Below, one piece after another: positions 1-9,625 of a stretch of 64,000 nt of DNA. Source of the DNA: Neofusicoccum parvum (lineage: Eukaryota > Ascomycota > Dothideomycetes > Botryosphaeriales > Botryosphaeriaceae); NCBI GenBank assembly GCA_020912385.1, contig CP087218.1, positions 186,001 to 250,000 on the forward strand. The letters are read 5' to 3'. Position 1 is the first letter of the stretch, and every line of letters begins with the position of its first letter. The position numbers were made by a program, and so were the translations under genes. The notes under the pieces were generated by a model. That model was given only the letters and a program-made list of their open reading frames with translations. It was not told the DNA's origin and made no database searches.

Positions 1-701
1 AGAATGGCCACCAGAGCAATGGAGTATTCCCAGGTGTTGACCTCTTGCAGGCGGGAGTAGCGGCGGAGACAGATGACGACGGCAGGGATGTAGACAAGAT
101 ACTCGGAGATGAAGACGGTGGCGCGCATGAATATCTTCAGCGTCGGATCATCGAGGCCGCGAGACGTATGGAGGGCGAACCAAAGCGGCTCGATGTAGTG
201 ACCACTGCCGAAATCAGCACGAAGTTGAGACATGACCTCGTATGACCTACATCTTGCCCAAAACCCAACTATGGTATGCCGTCAAAGGAGGGTAGTCGAG
301 ACCCCACCATTCGAGGTCATGGAAGTACCATTGGCTCACTGGAAGGTGGGCGGTGATTTCCAGCCAGTGCCTTTGGGCCTCGAAGTCTCCATGCATCGGC
401 GGCTTTTGGTAGCCTGCGTACCGTCAACGAGCTGTCAAGCATACACAGAGGTTCAGTACGAACCAGAATAGCCCCAAAATGCCGTGGCCCATCTGAACAA
501 GCCAACGGCAATCAGGATCAGCGGCAACACCACCCATTGCGAGACTGTCCCCTTGGCCGGCCAAAGGAACGCCACGAGTGGGAACGCGGGTTTGGCGATG
601 CCATCCTCGGGGTTCACGATGACGGTACCATGGCGAGGGTTGGCGAGGATGCCGGAATCACCCTTCTTCTTCTTCCGGGGCTTGTGTGTTGGAGTTGACA
701 T
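1..701 (-). CDS. ALG6: ALG6, dolichyl-P-Glc:Man9GlcNAc2-PP-dolichol alpha-1,3-glucosyltransferase (5' part, cut by window edge)
   Basis: This ER membrane enzyme adds the first glucose to the lipid-linked oligosaccharide used for N-glycosylation. Exons on the minus strand read 701-464, 413-251 and 204-1, joined by introns of 50 and 46 bp with GT/AG ends. The start is the ATG at 701-699. A basic N-terminus (RKKKK) is followed by a membrane segment near residues 57-77. Joining exons 1 and 2 gives [18 protein letters not shown], then [18 protein letters not shown], the acidic luminal loop typical of ALG6/ALG8 (GT57). Exon 3 continues with [16 protein letters not shown] and a membrane segment. The order and spacing fit ALG6 better than ALG8. 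The C-terminal two thirds lie outside the window. Confidence 0.93.
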
Positions 702-1698
702 GGCGAAGACGCGATGGTTAATTGAGGGGCATGGCGCGGAGCTCCGGGCAGCGACGCGTGAAGTCCTAGGTGGCCGCAGAGCTGTCTCGGGGGAAGTGCG
801 GAAGCTACGAGTCAACACGCGTTACCGCCCTCCCGCCTATCGAACGCGAGGAGAACGCGAACATCACAGCAGAACAGCTGAGTTCGACTATGGGCAGTTC
901 GCACATTTGTCCAGACACAAACAGACTTGACACCCAGTGCCAGATCTATCAGGATGAATGCCTCACAGCCCTGTGAGGTTATGCCTGTCGGTCGTGCTGG
1001 TAGAGTTACGCGTGCCAGCCGTTGACTGCCCGTTCCGGCCTCATGATTCAGGCATAACGCTTCCCCCGATAGGACTAGCGCCGAAAACCCTGCGGCGGTA
1101 GAGTCTGCGGCCGATGGGGGAGCTTGGGCCACCCAGAACTTTTTGCGATAGAAAAAGTTCGCCGCGCGCCAGCCACTCTCTCCCGCACCTTCGTCTTGTT
1201 CTTCGCCGCACATCACCAACTTCTCGCTCCAGAGCGCGAAGCATTCATTTGAGGGCATTTCGATCAGCGATCGAAACACTACAGTGGGCTTTTGATCCAA
1301 ACACATCTCGGTTCGTGGGCTACTTCCATCCTTGTGGGCTTATCGCGCTGTTCAGAGTGGGCGCGCAAGGGAGAAATTCTCTGTGGGCTGTTGACTTCAG
1401 TGGGCTTTTGATTCGCGACCGCGTCTCGGCTCTTGTGGGAACACGCCGCCTTGACTGTCGCTCTGTGGGCTTGTGGGCTTGAGGGTTCCATCCGCTCCGA
1501 GCGGACTCGAGGGCTGTGGGCTTTGCGCACGTTTGAGAGATCCTGATGAAAAGCTGTTCCCATCGCGCCACTGTTGGCACAAGATCTCTGAGGGCCGTCG
1601 GCTTGAGCGCGTTCACTCGCGTGCTTCCTTTTCGCTCATCTTCCGTCTTGCTGCTCCCGCTGACCGTTTCTACTCCAGAATAACCATCCACCCTCGCA
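702..1698. promoter_or_regulatory. Divergent intergenic region between ALG6 and the nucleolin gene, with a GTGGGCT cluster
   Basis: About 1 kb separates the two divergent starts. Eight copies of GTGGGCT, all on the plus strand, lie at 1284, 1315, 1334, 1383, 1400, 1465, 1473 and 1516 (first base), 177-415 bp before the nucleolin ATG. Two copies extend to GTGGGCTTTTGAT. A 45-codon upstream ORF runs from 1546 to 1683 and stops 15 bases before the main ATG. No convincing TATA box was seen. No protein gene is supported here. Confidence 0.6.
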
Positions 1699-3362
1699 AT
1701 GGCCAAGGTCAAGGCTACGAAGCCCACCAAGGGCGCCTCTAAGGCTGAGACTCCTAAGAAGGTCGCCGCCGTCAAGGAGGGCCGCGTCACTAAGGCTTCT
1801 CAGACCCCCAAGTCGAAGGCCAAGGAGACTGCTAAGGCTGCCGCCTCGAAGTCCGACAAGAAGAGCAAGAAGGCGAAGGCGCCCACGCCTGAGCCCGAGT
1901 CCGACAGCGACGAGGAGATGACCAGCGATAGCTCTGCCAGCAGCGACAGCGAGTCTGACTCTGACTCGTCTGCTTCCGAGGTTGAGAGCAAGCCTACGCC
2001 TAAGGCCAACGGCGCTGCCAAGAAGGCTGCGAAGGAGGCTTCTTCCGACTCCTCTAGCGAGGAGGATAGCGACTCTAGCGACAGCGATGCCGAGGTCCCC
2101 GCCAAGGCCAACGGCACTGCTAAGAAGGCTGCTGCCAAGGACGACTCCAGCGACTCCTCCGACTCCGATTCCTCTGAGGATGAGGCTCCTGCCCCTAAGA
2201 AGGCTGCCGCTAAGGCCGAGTCTTCGGACAGCGACTCGGACTCTGACTCTTCTGAGGATGAGGCTCCTAAGGCTAAGAAGGCCAAGGCTGCTGTAAGTTT
2301 TTCATCATCTCAACTGAAGTCATGATACTAATTTGTCCAGGCCTCCTCCGACGACTCTGACGCTTCGTCCGACTCCTCCGACTCCGACTCCGGCTCCGAC
2401 TCCGACGAGGAGGCCTCCGAGGAGAGCACCTCTTCTGAGGAGGCTCCCTCCAAGAAGCGCAAGGCCGAGACTGAGGCTGCTCCGGTCACCAAGAAGAACA
2501 AGACTCAGAACGCCGAAGGCAACGGCAGCCCCAACCTCTTCGTTGGCAACCTCAGCTGGAACGTCGACGAGGATTGGCTTGGTCGTGAATTCGAGGAGTA
2601 CGCCCCTAAGGCTGTCCGCATCGTGACCGACCGCGCCACTGGCAGGTCCAAGGGGTAAGCTCATCCACCCTCACCCTCCTTAAGCGAGAACGCCATTTAT
2701 ACTAACGACATCATCGCAGATTCGGCTACGTCGAGTTCGAGACCGTTGAGGCGGCCACCGCTGCTCTCAACGCCATGAAGGGCAGTGACCTCGACGGCCG
2801 TCCCCTGAACCTCGACTACAGCACTCCTCGTCCCGAAGGCCAGAACCCCAGGGACAGGGCCAACGACCGCTCCTCGAGGTTCGGCGATGTTCCCAACAAG
2901 CCCTCTGATACCCTCTTCGTCGGCAATCTGTCTTTCGACGCTACGCCCGACATTGTCACCGAGCTTTTCCAGGAGTACGGCACTATCACCCGTGTCTCGC
3001 TGCCCACCAAGCCGGAGGATGGCATGCCCAAGGGCTTCGGCTACGTCGGATTCAGCTCCGTTGAGGAGGCCCAGGGTGCCTTCGACGCCCTCCAGGGTGC
3101 TGACCTCTCTGGTCGCCCCGTCCGTCTCGACTTCGCTGCTCCTCGCAGCAACGACGGTGGCTCCCGTGGCAGCTTCGGTGGCCGTGGCGGTGGCCGTGGC
3201 GGCTCCCGTGGTGGCTTCGGTGGTCGCGGCGGCGGCCGTGGCGGTAGCGGTTTCGGCGGCCGTGGAGGTGGCCGTGGTGGTGCTCGTGGCGGCCGTGGTG
3301 GCTTCAGCACCAACCGTGGCGGCTTCGGCGACTTCCAGGGCAAGAAGACCTCTTTCGACTAA
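1699..3362 (+). CDS. NSR1: Nucleolin-type RNA-binding protein (NSR1/gar2 family)
   Basis: This nucleolar protein acts in pre-rRNA processing and small-subunit assembly. Three exons (1699-2292, 2341-2654, 2720-3362) code for 516 aa. The introns are 48 and 65 bp, and the first has a TACTAAT branch point. The N-terminal half alternates Lys/Ala stretches with Ser/Asp/Glu patches, which are likely CK2 targets. Two RRMs follow: RRM1 near residues 262-339 (RNP2 LFVGNL, RNP1 KGFGYVEF) and RRM2 near 366-443 (LFVGNL, KGFGYVGF). The C-terminus, about residues 452-516, is a Gly/Arg-rich RGG tail. This order matches yeast Nsr1 and fission yeast gar2. The GTGGGCT cluster upstream is a plausible control region. 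Both introns are too short to hold a snoRNA. Confidence 0.95.
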
Positions 3363-3916
3363 ATTTCTTTTCTCTACTTTGTGATAACGCATGTCTGAAC
3401 GGTAAGTTTCACGGGATGCTGGATAGGTTCATGGTTTGGTTTTTGCTCGGGCTCGGTTCAAAAAAGTTGTGCTTTCTTATATCAGTTTCATGGACACTCA
3501 AGCACAGGATGCTTTGCATTTGCTCTCCTCAGCTCTATACACCAGACAGTGGGTACAGGCGGCGGTAGGTTTCTAGGTTCGAGAACATGCGTAATACAGC
3601 AGCTTGTTATTTGCAAATCCTTGGCTTCTATTTGCGGTGGTGATGTGATGTAATGGGCGACCCGCGGCCGGCTCTGGCTGTGAGGAAATGCATGCAGCGG
3701 AAAAATGCCTCGCAATTAAAATTGAGCAATGAGCGGGCTCCGCGACGCATGATATCCGCCAGATTTTGTGCCGTTTGTGGCGTGAGAGGAAGGCTGGCAG
3801 TCCTGACATGGCGCACAGACCAGGCAAAAAAGTTGGGATAAGAACGGAGCCATAGCTCCTCCGCCCTGCCCGCCGCACATCTCTCGCCCGCCCGGTCCCG
3901 CATAAATTGCCCAAAG
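3363..3916. other. Intergenic, nucleolin 3' end and TPA1 promoter
   Basis: The stretch holds the nucleolin 3' UTR and the TPA1 upstream region. The sequence just before the TPA1 ATG is C-rich and contains CATAAAT. No coding signal beyond random ORFs is visible. Confidence 0.5.
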
Positions 3917-6007
3917 ATGCCCAAACGCAAGGCCGAGGACAGCGCCGTCGCCAATGGCAAGTCCAAGAAGCGCGCGCTCTCTGACGAGGAGGCGCAGTCC
4001 AACTTCCGCAAAGGTCTCTTCGACACCAAGGTGCTCGAGGACTACCAGAGCCAATATGCGAAATCGCAGCCGTAAGACGAATTTCCACAGGGAGCGAGGC
4101 ATTCCTTCTGACCGTTGCCCAGGTACAAGCACACCGTGATCCGAGACCTCGTCGACCCTTCGCTGCTGCGCAACGTGCGCGACGAGATCCGGCAGCACAT
4201 CTCCTTCACGCCTAAGGAGACGGACATCTACAAGATCCACCAGTCGGGCGATCTGGCCAACCTGGACGGGCTGGACGACTCGTCGCTGGCGAAGCTGCCG
4301 TCGCTGCTGCAGCTGCGCGACGCGCTGTACTCGTCGGCGTTCCGCAAGTACATCGCGTCCATCGCCGGGTCGGGCCCGCTGAGCGGCGTCAAGACGGACC
4401 TGGCCATCAACGTGTACACGCCGGGCTGCCACCTGCTATGCCACGACGACGTCATCGGCAGCCGCCGCGTCAGCTACATCCTGTACCTGCTGGATCCCGA
4501 CCGGCCCTGGAAGCCCGAGTGGGGCGGCGCCCTGCGCCTGTTCCCGACCGAGCAGCTCACCACCGACAAGGGCGAGGAGGTCAAGGTGCCGCAGCCGGAC
4601 CACACGGTCGTGATCCCGCCCGCGTTCAACCAGCTGTCGTTCTTCACCGTGCAGCCGGGCGAGAGCTTCCACGACGTCGAGGAGGTGTACAAGCGCGCGG
4701 AGGGCGATAATGAGGAGGACGGTGGGCGTGTGCGCATGGCCGTGAGCGGATGGTTCCACATCCCGCAGGAGGGCGAGGAGGGGTATGAGGAGGGATTGGA
4801 GGAGAAGCTGGCGGAGCGGAGTTCGCTGCAGCAGCTGGAAAGCGGCGCCAAAGCGGCGCAGTTCGACCAGCCCCAGCAGCAGTGGCACGAGTACCCGGCC
4901 GAGGAGGAGGAGAAGAAGGCGGGAGGGGAGGATGAAGACGACGAGGCGGCGCCTCTCACGGAGCAGGAGTTCGAGTTCCTCCTCAAGTTCATGACGCCGA
5001 CCTACCTGGCCCCCGACACGGTCGAGGAGCTCAATGAGCTGTTCTCCGACGAGTCGTCCCTGCGCCTGTCCAACTTCCTCTCCAAATCCTTCTCCGCCCG
5101 CCTGCGCACCTTCCTCGAGGCCGCCGACAAGGCGTCCCCCGCCACCATGCCGGCGCCCGCCTCGCGCTCCAAGGCCTGCGGCGTCGCCCGCCCGCCGTAC
5201 AAGCACCGCTTCCTCTTCCGCCACCCCACCCGCGATGCCGCCGGCAACGAGGAGCTCTCGCCGTACGACGAGCTGCTGGACGTTTTCCTCCCCAGCATCG
5301 CGTTCAAGAAGTGGCTCGCGCTGGCGACGGGCCTCACGCTGACCAAGGCCAGCATCCTGGCTCGCCGCTTCCGCCGCGGCATGGACTACTCGCTGGCCAT
5401 GTCTTACGACGAGGAGCAGCCGCAGCTGGAGGTGACGCTAGGCATCACGCCGAGCAAGGGCTGGGGCGACGACGAGGCCGACGCCGAGGCCGACGAAGAA
5501 GACGCCGAAGACGACAAGAAGAAGAAGCAGAAGAAGAACGGCTCCGCCAACGGCAAGTCCAAAAAGAACGGCCCGGCCGCCAAGCAGGAAGAGGAACCCA
5601 CCCCGGCAGACGACGACGACGACACCCCCGGCGGCTACGAGATGTACATGGCGGCCGACGACGACGAGCAAGACGACGCCGCGGGCTCGGACGACGGCCG
5701 CGCCGTCCCGGCCGGCTCGAAGAACAAGTCGGCCGAGGCCTCGACCATGACGGGCGCCGGCAAGCGCCGCAAGGCCGACCCGGCCGTCTACCGCGCCAGC
5801 GCCGGCGACGACGACGACGACGGCGTGCTGTTCAGCATGCCGGCGGGCTGGAACTGCATGAGCGTGGTCCTGCGCGACACGGGCGTGCTGCGCTTCGTCA
5901 AGTACGTGAGCGAGGCGGCCAAGGGGGATCGGTGGGACGTGTGCGCGGATTTCGGGGTTGAGTTTGACGAGGAGGACGAGGAGGAGGGGGATGAGATGGA
6001 GGAGTGA
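3917..6007 (+). CDS. TPA1: Prolyl 3-/3,4-hydroxylase of the Tpa1/Ofd1 family (Fe(II)/2-oxoglutarate oxygenase)
   Basis: Tpa1/Ofd1 enzymes hydroxylate a conserved proline in ribosomal protein uS12. In yeasts they affect translation termination and oxygen-dependent control of sterol genes. Exon 1 is 3917-4071 and exon 2 is 4123-6007, with a 51-bp intron, giving 679 aa. The N-terminus is basic (MPKRK, KSKKR), a possible nuclear signal. The catalytic double-stranded beta-helix carries H159 and D161 (in HLLCHDDV), the distal H235 (SFHDVEEV) and an arginine near 254-256 for 2-oxoglutarate. The tail carries a second, non-catalytic helix-fold domain ending near VLRFVKYVSEAAK. A long acidic/lysine insert near residues 455-590 splits the C-terminal domain. 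Yeast Tpa1 is of similar length (about 644 aa). Confidence 0.93.
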
Positions 6008-6318
6008 GTGGGGAATATAAGACTCTGAAGGCGCGTCTCGGAGGGGGAAAACGGGGACGGTGATCTGGATGGGAAAACATTGTGTAATGTGGGATGGGGT
6101 TTTCAAAAAATATCGATTGATGTATTAGATACCCCTCAAACCGGGGTTCTGGGTATTATGCTGTAACGGGATTACAAAAAAGCTATGATTAACGTAGAAG
6201 AGAAGTATGAAAAAAAGTTCTATGTCTTGAAGCACGCCGTCTTTATGCACTTGATCCCCATCATGCCGATTAGAACTCCCACCGTCTACGCCGAGAAGGT
6301 GCTAGTCCCCTCATCACT
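6008..6318. other. Convergent 3' region between TPA1 and TPC1
   Basis: This 311-bp gap lies between two converging stop codons and must hold both 3' ends. It is A/T-richer than the flanking exons. No gene is visible. Confidence 0.5.
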
Positions 6319-7451
6319 TCACACCTCCTCCTTCAACCTCTCCTCCATGGCCAAAAAGATCTTCATCACCCGCTCGTACGTCCACATCGTCACCGCGCTC
6401 GTCGGCGCCGCCTTGAGCAAGCTGACCGTCAACCCGCGATACAAGCCCCTCGCGCCCTCCCTCCGCACGATCGCCGCCACCGTCCGCAGCACCCCGCCGT
6501 CGTACACGGGGATGTTGCGGTGCACGTAGCGGGCGCGGGTCGGGCCCTGGACCTGCAGCCGCTTGCGCACTGTGTCGAGCGGGAAGACCGCCGTCTTGGC
6601 CAGCACGCTGGCGGCCATGCCGGCGGCGGCGTCGCCACCCGAGCCGAGCGGTGTCGCGGCCGCGACCGGCTTGAGCGTCTCGTACGCCAGGAAGAACAGC
6701 CCCATGTACGGCACGATCTGGGCGACGGCGGCGCCGGCGCCGCGGAAGAAGCCGCGCGGCCCTTCGGCGCGCGCGATGTCGCGCACCGACGACGAGAGCG
6801 ACGCGTAGACGCGCTCGTGGCCCTGCGCCGCGAAGCGCGTGCGCAGCAGGTCGAGCGGGTAGGTGGCCGTCGTGGCGGCGGTGCCGGCGAAGGCGCCGGC
6901 GAGGAAGGTGGTGGCGGCGTCGGGGAGGAGGCGGCGGTCGTGCTTGTCGCCGGCGCTGCTGGGCGACGGCGGGAGGGTCAGCGACTGGAGGAAGGAGGAG
7001 GCGCTGCGGTAGGCCAGGAACTGCATGCTGCCGTAGCAGAGGTACAGCGCTTCGGCCGGGACGTTGCCCTTCCAGAGCCCGGTCAGGCCCTCCTCGCGGA
7101 GGATGTGCTTGAGCGTGCCGAGCGTGCCCTTGTAGATGGGCCCGCCGCGGATGGAGGCGTGCGAGAGCGGGTCGCTGAGGGAGTGGACCTGCAGCTGGAG
7201 GCGGATCTTTATGACGTCGAGAGGGGCGATGACGAATCTGGGGATGGGAGTTGTCGCGTGTCAGCTATGGGAGCTCCTGGGGGAATTGGCGGGGGTTCGC
7301 ACCTGGAGACCAGACCGGCAATGGCGCCGGCGCCCACGACCTGCCAGCGGGAGCCCTGCGCGGCGTCAGTGGATATGGCGGGGGAAGATTGTTGAGGAGC
7401 ATGCCGGGGCGGGCGCACCTCATCCTTCAGCTGCTCGACCTTGCCAGACAT
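6319..7451 (-). CDS. TPC1: Mitochondrial thiamine pyrophosphate carrier (SLC25 family)
   Basis: This inner-membrane carrier imports thiamine pyrophosphate into mitochondria. Exons on the minus strand are 7451-7419 (11 codons), 7355-7303 and 7237-6319, coding for 334 aa. Splicing the tiny first exon gives [21 protein letters not shown], as expected for Tpc1. Reading through the first intron stays open but adds a Pro-rich stretch foreign to the family. The three carrier signatures appear as PLDVIK, PLDLLR and PLDTVR, each followed by a Gly-rich second helix. Other family features are [25 protein letters not shown] and LWKGNVPAE. The gene diverges from the oxygenase gene at 7823 and converges with TPA1. 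Confidence 0.95.
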
Positions 7452-7822
7452 ACATCCAGCGGGTGCGGCAGCTTGCGCTTCGAGAACAGGAGTCGTGAGA
7501 GAAAATTCGGGGGTGGTGGGCGGCCGAATTGGAGGTTGAGTGAAAGTTGGGGCGCAGCTGGCGGCTGGGGTTTTGACGTTACGTAGATTGGCGGGCGCTC
7601 ATTTGCTCTTTGGCCCCAGCCGGGGCCCGGCTCCGCGCCGGTTCTCCCCAAGAATGCCGGCCGGGGCTGCTGCTCGCCTGGTCGCCCCGCAGAGCTGGAG
7701 CGAGCACATGCGCATGCGTGTTCCCTGCCAGGAACGCCGCTGCGGGCTGCTGCGTGTCAGTCCATCACCCGAGCCAGACCATCCTTATACCCGAACACCT
7801 CCACCTCGCGCGTACGACCTCA
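7452..7822. promoter_or_regulatory. Divergent promoter, TPC1 / gamma-butyrobetaine-type oxygenase
   Basis: The 371-bp gap between two divergent starts contains two CCAAT boxes on the minus strand (ATTGG at 7528-7532 and 7587-7591) and a CRE-like TGACGTTACGTA just before the second. Both gene products are mitochondrial or mitochondrion-related. The CCAAT-binding complex is a reasonable candidate regulator, but this is inference. Confidence 0.45.
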
Positions 7823-9625
7823 ATGCTGCGCTCCTCCACTCGGCTCCAGTGTCAGCTCGGAGCAGGCGCATCGCAGACATCCTGCAGAAAGAGCAGAGCC
7901 TTGGGCCCCGGGAACATGCTGCGTCGGCTATGCACCCAATCCGGCCAACCTCGGCACGTCAGTGCAGGTTTGGTGCCACGCAAACAACACCACGCATTGC
8001 TGGCCGCAGCTTCGAGCTCGCAGAGGCCGGTGTACTCGTTCTTTCGCCCCTCTCCGCCACGGAACGGCTTATCTGGGGTTTCTGCATTCCAGGGCACCGC
8101 GGCTCGCCACGTGAGCAGCAATGCGCTGCGCCAAGAGATCCAAGAAGATGCAAACAAGACCTCGACCGGCCATGGGCTGCCCCAGAGCTTGGAACGCGAC
8201 ATAGATGCCGTGCAGTCCGGTGTTCATGTAGCGGAAGAAACAATCCAGCTCGGCAACCGGGAGATGCTGCACCGCGTGGAAGCATCCCAATCCGTCGACT
8301 TCGGCGTCCCTGTGGGCGGCTCGGGCCTGACCTACCCGGCGAAGATGGATGCCGTGTTCGCGCGAGACAGCTGCACGTGTCCCCTGTGCGTTGATCCGTC
8401 CAGCAAGCAGAAGCAGTTCCAGACGTCGGACATCCCGGCCGACATCAAAGCCACCTCGACCCTGGACCCGAAGAAGCAGACGCTGGAGATCACATGGACG
8501 AACGACATCCCAGGCTTCCCCAAGGACCACGTCACTCGCTTCGACCTGAAGCCTGCGTCTGTCACCTGCAGAGACTCCGTGTACCATCCGCTCGAGCCCA
8601 AGAACAGGCTCATCTGGGACGGAAAGACCATTGCCGAGAAGAACAAGTGGATACCGTACGACCGCTACATGAAAGACGACGACGTCCTCCACGAGGCTCT
8701 GGAGCAGCTCGGCCGCTACGGCCTCGTCTTCCTGACCAACGTGCCCGACAGCGAGAAGTCCGTCGAGCACATCGTCGGCCGCATCGGCATCCTCAAGGAC
8801 ACCTTCTACGGCCGCACCTGGGACGTCAAGTCGGTCGCCAACGCCAAGAACATCGCCTACACGCACCAGTACCTCGGCCTGCACATGGACCTGATGTACG
8901 TGACCAACCCGCCGCACCTGCAGCTCCTCCACTCGCTCCGCGCGCGCTCCCCCGGCGGCTCCTCGCTCTTCTCCGACTCGCTGCACGCCGCCTTCGAGCT
9001 CGAGCGCACCGACCGCGCCGCCTTCGACGTCCTGACCACCGTGCCGGTGCCCTTCCACTACAAGAACGACAACCAATCCTACGCCAAGTGGCGGCCGACC
9101 ATCGAGCTCGCCACGCCGCTCGCCGCGCTCTCCCCCAACCCGGCCCCCACCGCCACAGCCGCGCACCCCTCCTCCCCTCTCGCGTCCTCGCTCGCCGGCC
9201 GCGAGATCCTCGAGGGCGTGCCCGCGCCGCCGCGCGTCGCGCGCGTCAACTACAGCCCGCCGTTCCAGGCGCCGCTGGCGCCCACCGCCCTGGCCGACCT
9301 GGGCTTCGCCGGCCTGGGCCCCTTCGGCCCGCTGTCGCGCGACCGCTTCGCCGCCCTGCACGCCGCCCTGCGCAAGTTCGCCGCCCTGGTCGAGGCGCCC
9401 CAAGCGCTGTTCGAGCACCGCCTGGAGGAGGGCGAGTGCGTCGTCTTCGACAACAGGCGCGTGCTGCACGCCCGCAGGGCGTTCGACGCGACCAAGGGGG
9501 AGAGGTGGCTCAAGGGCGCGTATGTGGACGACGATGTGTTTTATAGCAGGTGGCGGGTGTTGGCGGAGAAGGCGGCGGGGAGGGCGGGGGAGGGGGAGAG
9601 GGTTTGGGGGGAGTTGTATGGGTAG
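7823..9625 (+). CDS. Gamma-butyrobetaine dioxygenase-like Fe(II)/2-oxoglutarate oxygenase
   Basis: BBOX-type enzymes hydroxylate gamma-butyrobetaine to carnitine; trimethyllysine dioxygenase is the related first enzyme of that pathway. One exon, 600 aa from the ATG at 7823. The ATG at 7916 is an alternative, and either gives an Arg-rich, possibly mitochondrial leader. The N-terminal zinc-binding module is seen as RDSCTCPLC (C184, C186, C189). The catalytic TauD-like domain has H354 and D356 in GLHMDLMY and the distal H549 in RVLHARRAF. FYGRTWDV and GAYVDDDVFYSRWR resemble BBOX more than trimethyllysine dioxygenase. An Ala/Pro-rich insert of about 60 residues follows WRPTIELATPLA. The substrate is not proven; a carnitine-pathway role is the best guess. 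Confidence 0.85.
   Translation: MLRSSTRLQCQLGAGASQTSCRKSRALGPGNMLRRLCTQSGQPRHVSAGLVPRKQHHALLAAASSSQRPVYSFFRPSPPRNGLSGVSAFQGTAARHVSSNALRQEIQEDANKTSTGHGLPQSLERDIDAVQSGVHVAEETIQLGNREMLHRVEASQSVDFGVPVGGSGLTYPAKMDAVFARDSCTCPLCVDPSSKQKQFQTSDIPADIKATSTLDPKKQTLEITWTNDIPGFPKDHVTRFDLKPASVTCRDSVYHPLEPKNRLIWDGKTIAEKNKWIPYDRYMKDDDVLHEALEQLGRYGLVFLTNVPDSEKSVEHIVGRIGILKDTFYGRTWDVKSVANAKNIAYTHQYLGLHMDLMYVTNPPHLQLLHSLRARSPGGSSLFSDSLHAAFELERTDRAAFDVLTTVPVPFHYKNDNQSYAKWRPTIELATPLAALSPNPAPTATAAHPSSPLASSLAGREILEGVPAPPRVARVNYSPPFQAPLAPTALADLGFAGLGPFGPLSRDRFAALHAALRKFAALVEAPQALFEHRLEEGECVVFDNRRVLHARRAFDATKGERWLKGAYVDDDVFYSRWRVLAEKAAGRAGEGERVWGELYG

Noticed and set aside
2293..2719. Intronic snoRNA in the nucleolin gene, as in vertebrates
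   Set aside because: The two introns are only 48 and 65 bp, and no C/D or H/ACA boxes are visible.
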